This document shows, in pieces, positions 1 to 5,471 of a stretch of DNA of 5,525 nt. A program made the translations under genes and the position numbers. The stretch's first letter is position 1; each line of letters opens with the position of its first letter. The notes under the pieces are model-generated. The model did no database searches. It was not told where the DNA came from and was given only the letters and a program-made list of their open reading frames with translations. Source of the stretch: JBLIAZ01 sp047632015 (GTDB lineage: Bacteria > Bacteroidota > Bacteroidia > Flavobacteriales_C > GCA-002722245); the NCBI GenBank assembly GCA_047632015.1, contig JBLIBC010000194.1:1-5525 (forward strand), read 5' to 3'.

Positions 1-426
1 GATTGGGATGCAATGATTGACATTAACCTCAAAGGACTCTTGTATGTTTCCAACGAAGTAATAAAATACATGATGAATCAAAAATCTGGTCACATCATTA
101 ACATTGGATCTACTGCGGCAAAGACCATATACAATAAGGGAAATGTGTATTGTGCAAGTAAACATGCAGTTGATGCACTTACAAAAGGAATGAGGATCGA
201 CCTTAAGGAGCATGGAATAAAAGTCGGCGCTGTACATCCTGGTTTAACCCAAACAGAATTCAGTGAAGTGCGTTTTCATGGTGATAAAGAAACTGCGAAA
301 AAAGTGTACGAAAATGTCGTTAGTTTAAATCCAGAAGACTTAGCTGACATTATACACTTTGTGGTTTCAAGACCTTATCACGTTAACATTTCGGACTTGG
401 TGGCTATGCCGATTACGCAGAACTAA
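1..426 (+). CDS. SDR family NAD(P)-dependent oxidoreductase, YdfG-like (3' part only)
   Basis: C-terminal 141 residues of a short-chain dehydrogenase/reductase. The gene runs in from the left edge; the frame is open from base 1, and the first ATG at 13 is internal. Visible catalytic residues, numbered from the window edge, are the conserved Asn of D-x-N-L-K-G (N9), the Ser of INIGST (S37), and Tyr and Lys of YCASK (Y50, K54), so the N-S-Y-K tetrad is complete. The coenzyme-binding TGxxxGIG end lies outside the window; roughly 105-115 residues are missing compared with a usual length near 250. The C-terminal half (VHPGLTQTEF, then VRF-x-GD, LNPEDLAD and HVNISDLVAMPITQ) closely follows the YdfG/serine 3-dehydrogenase subgroup (COG4221), whose members oxidise 3-hydroxy acids such as serine or L-allo-threonine with NADP+ in the cytosol. 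Substrate is inferred from the family. The gene converges on the PKD protein gene with 15 bases between stops. Confidence 0.95.
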   Translation, partial: DWDAMIDINLKGLLYVSNEVIKYMMNQKSGHIINIGSTAAKTIYNKGNVYCASKHAVDALTKGMRIDLKEHGIKVGAVHPGLTQTEFSEVRFHGDKETAKKVYENVVSLNPEDLADIIHFVVSRPYHVNISDLVAMPITQN

Positions 427-441
427 AATCCGTCAGAATTA

Positions 442-2622
442 CTACTTCACTATTATCACTTTTTTGGAAGTTACTGCTTTTTCAGATTGGACATTAACAA
501 AGTAAGTCCCTGCTCCATGCTGTTCAAAATTGTACTGAAAAGTGTTTTCAGATGTGGTAAAACTGTCTATGATTTTACCTTCCAAGGAAGCAATTTCAAC
601 CTGCACTTTCCCACTTTGGAAATAGACTAAATCAAATTGAACTGTTCCCTCCGAAGGAACGGGGAAGGCTTTTATTTCCGTATATCCCTTCTCACTTTGC
701 GCACTTAATCCAAGTGGACAAGAGCCCTTAATGTTCACAAACACATAACTTGAATCCTTTTCACCACATGCATTTTCTCCCACAACAGACACTTTGTATA
801 TCCCTTCTTGTGAATAAATATGCTTTACGTGATTAAACATTGCTCCATTAATATTTTCCGAAGTGCCGTCACCAAAATTAATTGTAAACCTGTTTCCATT
901 TTCCACACTGAAATCGACTGCGGAATTTATACACCACGATCCTTTATCATTATAAAATATATCATCCATCCCCGTTTGGATTCTAATGTCATTCTTGAAT
1001 CTGGTGTCATCTTTAACCCTGTGTAAATAATCACTTGTAAATTCGTTTCCACAAGTATTTTGCACAGTTACTTTTACAATATATACTCCAGGACTATCAT
1101 ACTTATGGTTCACTATAGCATATTGCAAGGAGAAATCATACTCAATGTACCTGAACGATTCCCATCTAAATGATCCAGTATGTCCATCACCAAAATCAAT
1201 CGAATAGCTTAATCTCTTTTCATAAATTAAAAAAGAAGAAGAGTCGCCCAAACAAACTTCATGTAAATTTCCCACAGCAAAATTATCTTTTGCTTTCACA
1301 TCTGAATCAACAATTATACTGTCTTGAATTTGACCAGAATTCCCGCAGCTGTCGGTTCTGGTTAAAGTAACATAATACAATCCTGATGAAGTATAAGAGT
1401 GTCTGACTACCTTTTCATTTGACACATTCCCGTCACCAAGATCCCATTCACAGGTAACGCTTGGCGAACCCCCTGCTAGGATAAATTCTTGACCAATACA
1501 TATCGTGTCTGGCACCTCTATTCTAGACGACAGTACCGTTAATTTAGAACCAACTACAATGGTGTCAGTGCCAACGAAATCAACTCCGCATACATCTGTT
1601 CCACTTACACTGACAAAATAAATACCATTTTGACTAAAGGAATGCTCAACTACATCAGTAGAATCTGTGAAATTCGTGCCATCACTTATTACCCAATTCA
1701 CACTTTTTGCACCTGCACTAGCAGACAGTGGAAAATCGACATTCGCGCATATTGTGTCTGGAATTTCAAAATAAGTAGTTGGATCCGAATTTCTAGTGCT
1801 AGCAATTACCACTGAATCCGTGAAAACTGCAGTATTTCCGCAATAATCTTTTGTTTCCATATCGTAAAAGTATTTTCCCTCATTGCCAAACGAGGTTGAC
1901 ACTGAAAATTCACTTGCATCGACAAACCCGTTAGAAAAAGTCCATTTTATATTCGATACTCCCTGATTAAAATAAAAATGAAAGTTGCCAACTTCCCCGA
2001 CACACAGGGTGTCTGCATTAAAGGAAAAATATCCTATACTTGGTTTTAGTTCGTTAGAAACAACTATTGTGTCATACAAGGTTGTATCATTTCCACACCT
2101 GTCAAGCATACCAGCAGTAATAGGGTATGATCCTGCAGAAGAATAAGACAAGTCAGAGTTAAAAGCCTTAGTAAATGGTTCAATTCCCCCTCCTAAATTC
2201 CAAGTGACATCAATGTCACCAGCCCCAGAACCTCCGTAGGAAAGTGAAATCTCTTCGTTTGGGCACAAAGAATCGGACACATTGGTGTAGACACCGGAAT
2301 CCTGAAAGTACAACTGATCATCAATTTTAATAGTATTAATTATCACAGTATCAGAGCCACAACTCCTTTTAAGGGTACACTTCACTGTATAATCCCCATT
2401 TGAATCGTAGGCTTTAGTAATGCGTTCCTTGTTGCTGTATGTTCCGTCCCCAAAGTCCCACAACACGGAAATAACACTATCCGCATAAGCAGAAAAGCTA
2501 ATCTTAGAATTAGCACAAGTAGATTCTATGTTAGCCCCCGCAGTTAACCAAAAGGATGAACATGTAGCGTAACTACATAAAGATATTAAACTACATAAGG
2601 TAAATATCAAAAATGTTTTCAT
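442..2622 (-). CDS. Secreted multi-PKD-repeat protein with T9SS type A sorting domain
   Basis: Predicted exported protein of 726 residues from the ATG at 2622. A signal peptide (MKTFLIFTLCSLISLCSYA, probable cut after A19) is followed by seven PKD-like repeats and a T9SS sorting domain (about 645-726: FPVPSEGTVQF motif, Gly-Thr-Tyr-Phe strand, basic end KKVIIVK). Repeats carry a WDFGDG-type turn at about 55, 141, 227, 310, 393, 475 and 581; repeats 2-4 are degenerate (WNLGGG, WTFSNG, WVISDG). Each has one Cys near its start and a Cys-Gly near its end (36/88, 120/176, 207/261, 292/345, 375/426, 457/524, 564/619), suggesting one disulfide per repeat. PKD repeats are beta-sandwich spacer or adhesion modules; no catalytic domain is visible, so a cell-surface adhesin or structural role is inferred. 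The frame extends to a TTG at 2640 that overlaps the regulator's TGA (TTGA) just after GGGGGAGGTGAT. That start is a real alternative, but the ATG gives the cleaner signal peptide. Confidence 0.93.
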   Translation of the reverse strand: MKTFLIFTLCSLISLCSYATCSSFWLTAGANIESTCANSKISFSAYADSVISVLWDFGDGTYSNKERITKAYDSNGDYTVKCTLKRSCGSDTVIINTIKIDDQLYFQDSGVYTNVSDSLCPNEEISLSYGGSGAGDIDVTWNLGGGIEPFTKAFNSDLSYSSAGSYPITAGMLDRCGNDTTLYDTIVVSNELKPSIGYFSFNADTLCVGEVGNFHFYFNQGVSNIKWTFSNGFVDASEFSVSTSFGNEGKYFYDMETKDYCGNTAVFTDSVVIASTRNSDPTTYFEIPDTICANVDFPLSASAGAKSVNWVISDGTNFTDSTDVVEHSFSQNGIYFVSVSGTDVCGVDFVGTDTIVVGSKLTVLSSRIEVPDTICIGQEFILAGGSPSVTCEWDLGDGNVSNEKVVRHSYTSSGLYYVTLTRTDSCGNSGQIQDSIIVDSDVKAKDNFAVGNLHEVCLGDSSSFLIYEKRLSYSIDFGDGHTGSFRWESFRYIEYDFSLQYAIVNHKYDSPGVYIVKVTVQNTCGNEFTSDYLHRVKDDTRFKNDIRIQTGMDDIFYNDKGSWCINSAVDFSVENGNRFTINFGDGTSENINGAMFNHVKHIYSQEGIYKVSVVGENACGEKDSSYVFVNIKGSCPLGLSAQSEKGYTEIKAFPVPSEGTVQFDLVYFQSGKVQVEIASLEGKIIDSFTTSENTFQYNFEQHGAGTYFVNVQSEKAVTSKKVIIVK

Positions 2623-2636
2623 GTCAATAGTTGTTT

Positions 2637-3233
2637 TCAAATCACCTCCCCCAACACCTTCCTATCGCCTCCTTTTTCTTTATACACACTCACTGTATAA
2701 CCGGTAACCTGCTTAAATTGATTACTCAAATACTGGACACTGCTGTATCCCATCATGTAAGAAATTTCCGAAAGTGAATGTTCGTTGTAAGTAATGAGTT
2801 CTTTGATCCTTTCAATTTTTATAAGGATGATGTATTTTTCCAAAGTACTTCCTGTCCTTTCTTTGAATATTTTACTCAAGTATGGATAAGGCTGTTCCAA
2901 ACGCTCACTCAAGTAATCTGAATTCCTAATAAGTGAGTTGGTGTTACTACCATAAAATATGTGTTCAATCACCGCTCCTTTAATTTGACCTACCAAAATA
3001 GCGTCAGTATCACGCAACAATTCAAAGCCATTCCTCTTTAAAATAGAATCAATCACATCTAGTCCAATGATTTGAGAATCGTAGTTTATTTCCGCACTTC
3101 CAAGTTGAACACTGAGCACCTTTATAAACCCAATTCGCTCTAATTCTTGCTGAACTATTTTAATACAACTTTTACTCACCATGTTTTTGATGGATAAAAG
3201 TTTATGCGTTGTATTAAAAGTATTTCCTTGCAA
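2637..3233 (-). CDS. AraC family transcriptional regulator with HMA-like N-terminal domain
   Basis: DNA-binding regulator of 198 residues. Residues about 11-75 resemble a small ferredoxin-like heavy-metal-associated fold (strand KLLSIKNMV, then helix, LGSAEI strand, IDSILKRNGFEL). Residues about 103-187 are an AraC/XylS double helix-turn-helix; the second helix-turn-helix is SLSEISYMMGYSSVQYLSNQF (153-173). This architecture is common in Bacteroidota, where the N-terminus usually reads NMVCxRC; here it is NMVSKSC, so the first Cys of the CxxC is lost. The only ATG near the front (3182, residue 18) would remove the first beta strand, so the TTG at 3233 is preferred although rare. A TACATTTG box upstream on the same strand fits transcription from about 3268. 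The gene overlaps or abuts the PKD gene and is probably co-transcribed with it. It is divergent from the small T9SS gene, a usual position for a regulator of its neighbours. Its ligand and targets cannot be read from the sequence. Confidence 0.92.
   Translation of the reverse strand: MQGNTFNTTHKLLSIKNMVSKSCIKIVQQELERIGFIKVLSVQLGSAEINYDSQIIGLDVIDSILKRNGFELLRDTDAILVGQIKGAVIEHIFYGSNTNSLIRNSDYLSERLEQPYPYLSKIFKERTGSTLEKYIILIKIERIKELITYNEHSLSEISYMMGYSSVQYLSNQFKQVTGYTVSVYKEKGGDRKVLGEVI
2641..2652 (-). promoter_or_regulatory. Strong Shine-Dalgarno-like site at the regulator/PKD gene junction
   Basis: The minus strand reads GGGGGAGGTGAT here, a nine-base match (GGAGGTGAT) to the standard 16S rRNA 3' tail complement. 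It lies inside the last codons of the AraC gene (G-E-V-I-stop). GGAGG is 4 bases before the TTG at 2640 but 22 bases before the ATG at 2622, so it favours the TTG start or stop-start coupled reinitiation. Bacteroidota seldom rely on such sites, and the match may simply reflect the codons GGG GAG GTG ATT. Confidence 0.4.
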
Positions 3234-3273
3234 ACCTCTTGTATTACACCTTTTGAACTACATTTCGTCACAG

Positions 3274-3281
3274 CAAATGTA
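3274..3281 (-). promoter_or_regulatory. Candidate -7 box for the AraC-PKD operon
   Basis: The minus strand reads TACATTTG, a full match to the Bacteroidota sigma-ABfr -7 consensus TAnnTTTG. A TTTG that could serve as the -33 element lies at 3297-3300, but the spacing is only 15 bases, shorter than the usual 19-21. Transcription would begin near 3268, leaving a leader of about 35 bases before the TTG start at 3233. Confidence 0.45.
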
Positions 3282-3304
3282 CTAAACGATTCAACACAAA
3301 AATG

Positions 3305-3370
3305 GAATCTTATACATCTTTTGAAAAATCCTGTAAAGAATAAACTCTACAACATTCGTTATTTAGGAAC
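3305..3370 (+). repeat. Duplicated upstream element, copy 1
   Basis: This stretch aligns without gaps to 3856-3921; by hand count 52 of 66 bases match. The strongest part is TATACATCTTTT, then GAAAA and ATCCTGTAA. It begins 145 bases before the small T9SS gene, and copy 2 begins 150 bases before the PqqD gene, so the two copies hold nearly the same position relative to their genes. Neither copy encodes a recognisable protein, and both sit in noncoding DNA, so a duplicated promoter or operator is the simplest reading. The base string aligned with the -7 box of copy 2 is TTATTTAG (3359-3366), a weaker match to TAnnTTTG. Confidence 0.85.
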
Positions 3371-3449
3371 AGCCGGTGACACCTCTTTAAATGAAGACAG
3401 AATATCAACTTGCACTGAATCTTTTTATAACACTTAAAAACAAACTAAC

Positions 3450-3845
3450 ATGAAAAAAATCACTCTAATTATCATCGCAAGCTTCTTCTTATTTTCAACA
3501 GGTAAATCTCAAACATCAAACGATGTTGAATTCAATGACATGTCATCCATATCTAATTATGCCACCACAGATTATGACGACGCTGAAAGAATCCTTGAAG
3601 AAGAAAAAAGAACTTCCTTACTAATATACCCCAACCCTAGCACAGGGCCTTTTACCTTTCAGTCCAACGTGGGCGAAATTGAAGTAATTGAATTGTATTC
3701 GCAAAACGGGCAACTGTTATTTACAAGCGGATCAATTAATCGCAAAGATGCCTACGTAGATTTATCTGCTATGAAATCGCAAACCATAATTGCAAGAGTG
3801 CAGGTTAACGGACGAACTATTCAAAAAATTTTAATTAAAAAATAA
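3450..3845 (+). CDS. Small secreted protein: signal peptide, acidic linker, T9SS type A sorting domain
   Basis: Predicted 131-residue exported protein. Residues 1-20 are a signal peptide (MKK start, hydrophobic IIIASFFLF core) with a likely cut before Q21, giving an N-terminal Gln typical of exported Bacteroidota proteins. Residues 21-56 are an acidic, low-complexity linker rich in Asp, Glu and Ser. Residues about 57-131 are a T9SS type A sorting domain (LLIYPNPSTGPFTF, ELYSQNGQLL, closing basic IQKILIKK). Almost nothing remains as cargo once the signal peptide and sorting domain are removed, so the mature product would be a short peptide or a linker anchored to the surface. The ATG at 3450 is preceded by an AT-rich leader with no Shine-Dalgarno site, normal for the phylum. 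No terminator is visible after the stop. Function is unknown; a remnant of a larger cargo gene is possible, though the frame is intact. Confidence 0.87.
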   Translation: MKKITLIIIASFFLFSTGKSQTSNDVEFNDMSSISNYATTDYDDAERILEEEKRTSLLIYPNPSTGPFTFQSNVGEIEVIELYSQNGQLLFTSGSINRKDAYVDLSAMKSQTIIARVQVNGRTIQKILIKK

Positions 3846-3855
3846 GCCAGTTTGA

Positions 3856-3921
3856 GAATTTTATACATCTTTTCGAAAATCCTGTAACAAATTAAGCCTA
3901 CTATATTCTTTACTTTGTAAC
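3856..3921 (+). repeat. Duplicated upstream element, copy 2
   Basis: Second copy of the element at 3305-3370, offset by 551 bases and ungapped. It contains the perfect palindrome TTTTCGAAAA (3870-3879), which is broken in copy 1 (TTTTGAAAAA), and TGTAAC (3883-3888), TGTAAA in copy 1. Sixteen bases after that hexamer both copies have ATTC, within a -7-like region. It starts right after the stop of the small T9SS gene and precedes the PqqD gene, giving that gene its own promoter region. Confidence 0.85.
3910..3917 (+). promoter_or_regulatory. Candidate -7 box for the PqqD/ATP-grasp operon
   Basis: TTACTTTG matches seven of eight positions of TAnnTTTG. Transcription would start near 3924, leaving a leader of about 80 bases before the ATG at 4006. 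No clear TTTG -33 element lies 19-21 bases upstream; TGTAAC at 3883-3888 lies 21 bases upstream instead and is shared in form with the other copy of the repeat. Confidence 0.4.
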
Positions 3922-3950
3922 AAGACATTAAAAACAAAATATACTAACCC

Positions 3951-3988
3951 GGTTTGTAGTCAATATTGGATCCAACGACAAACAAACC
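3951..3988 (+). other. Inverted repeat in the PqqD gene leader
   Basis: GGTTTGT (3951-3957) is complementary to ACAAACC (3982-3988), with an inner GTC/GAC pair (3959-3961 and 3977-3979) and the ten-base palindrome TTGGATCCAA (3966-3975) between. The RNA could fold into a stem 17 bases upstream of the ATG. No T-run follows, so it is not a terminator; a leader structure or a protein-binding site is possible. Confidence 0.35.
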
Positions 3989-4005
3989 ACTAACACATAA
4001 TTACC

Positions 4006-4257
4006 ATGAACATTAAAAAAAACATAGCATTAAGCGACACTGGATTTGTATTTGATCCTTCAAATGGGGATTCATTTTCGGCCAATCCAATTGGTTTGGA
4101 AATCATCACTTTGTTAAAAGACGGAAAGTCTGAGGTGGAAATCAAAAAACAAATTTTGGACAACTACATGACCGATGAATCCACTTTTGAAAAGGACTAC
4201 TATGATTTTGTAAGCACCTTGCTAAAATTAAATGTAGCCGAGGAAGCAAAAAAATAA
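4006..4257 (+). CDS. PqqD family protein (RiPP recognition element-like peptide chaperone)
   Basis: Small protein of 83 residues, close to the usual length of stand-alone PqqD-like domains. The family pattern is clear: an N-terminal beta hairpin (GFVFDPSNGDSFSANPIG, residues 13-30), helix EIITLLKDGKS (32-42), EVEIKKQIL (43-51), and a closing helix starting with Asp (D64, DYYDFVSTLL). PqqD-like proteins form a winged-helix fold that binds the leader of a precursor peptide and presents it to a modifying enzyme, as PqqD does for PqqA and the B1 proteins for lasso precursors. It lies 20 bases upstream of an ATP-grasp gene on the same strand, so the two are likely co-transcribed and the ATP-grasp enzyme is the likely partner. 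The substrate candidate is the partial gene at 5472. The ATG start gives the complete first strand. A pyrroloquinoline quinone role is unlikely because no pqq genes are seen nearby. Confidence 0.9.
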   Translation: MNIKKNIALSDTGFVFDPSNGDSFSANPIGLEIITLLKDGKSEVEIKKQILDNYMTDESTFEKDYYDFVSTLLKLNVAEEAKK

Positions 4258-4277
4258 TCACCTTAAACTAATCCGAG

Positions 4278-5330
4278 ATGAGCAATAAAAAACAAATCAC
4301 CGTCGCTGTTACTGGCTTAAATGCCATCGACAGTCCTGGGCCAGGGATACCAGTTATCCGAGGCTTAAAGGAAAGCGAAGTGTATGATGTTAGAATAATT
4401 GGATTGTCATACGAAGCCCTGGAGCCAGGGATTTACATGCACGATTTGGTTGACAAAACATACCAAATTCCTTTTCCGTCTAGTGGAATAGACAGTTTAA
4501 TAACACGTTTGCAACACATTCACGCAGTTGAAAAAATAGATTTAATCATACCTAATTTTGACGCTGAATTATTCAGCTTTATCAAATTAGCTGATCGTTT
4601 TGAAAACGAAATGGGGATCAAAATATTTGTCCCAACACAGGAACAGTTTGACGAGCGACACAAAGCAAATTTGAACGAATTTGGTGACAAGCATGGAATC
4701 AAAGTCCCAAAAAGTAAAATGATTTTTAGCGCGGCTGAGATTCCTGGTTTACAGGAAGAGTTTGAGTACCCAATGGTAATCAAAGGAAAGTTTTATGACG
4801 CTTCCATTGCTTATACTCCTGAACAAGCGGCAAACCATTTCAATAAAATTTCAGCTAAGTGGGGACTTCCAATCATTGTCCAAAAATTTGTACATGGACA
4901 GGAAGTTAACGTAACTGCTTTAGGTGATGGGCAAGGAACTACTGTAGGTGCTGTGGCCATGAGGAAAACCTACATTACTGACAAAGGAAAAGCTTGGGCA
5001 GGAATAGCGATTAAGGATGACAAACTAATGGACATGACCACCTCCATGATAACCTCCACCAAATGGAGAGGTGGTTTGGAACTTGAAATCATGAAAACAA
5101 GCGAAGGTGACTATTACCTCATCGAAATTAACCCTCGGTTCCCTGCATGGGTCTACCTGGCAGTTGGTTGCGGTCAAAATCATCCTGATGCTTTAATGAG
5201 GTTAGCTATGGGCGAGAAAGTAGAACCTTTCACGGACTATGACGCAGGAAAAATGTTTATTCGATACTCCTACGACATGATTGTTAACCTGGATGAATTT
5301 GAGAAAATTTCCACCCTTGGTGAACTTTAA
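4278..5330 (+). CDS. ATP-grasp domain-containing ligase, CarB-like
   Basis: Predicted cytosolic ligase of 350 residues. The N-terminal third is a Rossmann-like pre-ATP-grasp domain (ITVAVTGLNAIDSPGPGIPV, 7-26; DLIIPNFDAEL, 88-98). The middle and C-terminal parts show ATP-grasp hallmarks: the HK-x-N-L-NEFGDKHGIKVP region (128-144), the nucleotide-binding lysine strand YPMVIKGK (164-171), VQKFVHGQEVNV (201-212, equivalent to the Q-x-F-x-x-G-x-E strand), and the metal-binding end GGLELEIM with EINPR (E283, N285, R287). ATP-grasp enzymes activate a carboxylate as an acyl phosphate and join it to an amine, thiol or similar group; the layout is most like carbamoyl-phosphate-synthase-type and amino acid ligases. 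Next to a PqqD-like protein, a role in modifying or extending a peptide substrate is inferred. The exact donor and acceptor cannot be read from the sequence. The ATG start is preceded only by a weak CGAG, as usual for the phylum. Confidence 0.93.
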   Translation: MSNKKQITVAVTGLNAIDSPGPGIPVIRGLKESEVYDVRIIGLSYEALEPGIYMHDLVDKTYQIPFPSSGIDSLITRLQHIHAVEKIDLIIPNFDAELFSFIKLADRFENEMGIKIFVPTQEQFDERHKANLNEFGDKHGIKVPKSKMIFSAAEIPGLQEEFEYPMVIKGKFYDASIAYTPEQAANHFNKISAKWGLPIIVQKFVHGQEVNVTALGDGQGTTVGAVAMRKTYITDKGKAWAGIAIKDDKLMDMTTSMITSTKWRGGLELEIMKTSEGDYYLIEINPRFPAWVYLAVGCGQNHPDALMRLAMGEKVEPFTDYDAGKMFIRYSYDMIVNLDEFEKISTLGEL

Positions 5331-5360
5331 ATGGGTGAGCGAGAAATGAGTGAACTTTAA
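5331..5360 (+). other. Nine-codon in-frame ORF after the ATP-grasp stop, with a 12-base direct repeat
   Basis: Directly after the TAA of the ATP-grasp gene, in the same frame, come ATG and eight further codons (MGEREMSEL) and a second TAA. GTGAACTTTAAA occurs at both ends (5320-5331 and 5350-5361), 30 bases apart, so both peptides end in Glu-Leu-stop. It could be a small local duplication with no coding role, or the remains of a slightly longer C-terminus. No evidence for translation. Confidence 0.3.
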
Positions 5361-5377
5361 AATTATAATATCAACCT

Positions 5378-5403
5378 GCTTAATTGACTTTTAAAAATTA
5401 AGC
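5378..5403. other. AT-rich inverted repeat between the ATP-grasp gene and the next gene
   Basis: GCTTAATT (5378-5385) and AATTAAGC (5396-5403) form a perfect eight-base stem with a ten-base loop. The stem is weak and lacks a following T-run, so it is not a convincing intrinsic terminator. The rest of 5361-5471 shows no TAnnTTTG box on the plus strand, so the downstream gene may depend on readthrough from the PqqD operon. Confidence 0.3.
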
Positions 5404-5471
5404 GACAGCCTAGGAGGAACGACGAACAGGTGAGCACGCAAAAGTATTATTCACGAACAAAACTACGATAT

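Noticed and set aside
427..441. Possible bidirectional terminator between the convergent SDR and PKD genes
   Set aside because: Only 15 bases separate the stops and no stem-loop with a T-run is present there.
820..1815. Three short plus-strand open frames opposite the PKD protein gene
   Set aside because: They lie antisense to a continuous repeat protein with clear domain structure, and none resembles a known family.
442..2622. PKD protein as a lipoprotein, because of cysteines around the signal peptide
   Set aside because: None of the cysteines in or just after the hydrophobic core follows a lipobox (residue -1 is Leu or Thr), and the C-terminal T9SS domain explains surface delivery.
3204..3437. 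Plus-strand open frame of 77 codons across the divergent intergenic region
   Set aside because: It overlaps the start of the AraC gene and the duplicated promoter element, has no recognisable domain or signal peptide, and its translated sequence looks like noncoding DNA.
4006..4257. Assignment as true PqqD of pyrroloquinoline quinone synthesis
   Set aside because: No pqqA, B, C or E genes are present and the partner is an ATP-grasp enzyme; only the domain family, not the pathway, is supported.
4520..4783. Minus-strand open frame of 87 codons inside the ATP-grasp gene
   Set aside because: It is fully antisense to a well-supported conserved gene, is Ser/Ile/Cys-rich as shadow frames often are, and has no plausible domain.
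5439..5446. Minus-strand TACTTTTG, a full match to the Bacteroidota -7 box
   Set aside because: It would drive transcription antisense into the ATP-grasp gene, has no -33 element at proper spacing, and no minus-strand gene lies downstream nearby; short boxes like this occur by chance in AT-rich DNA.
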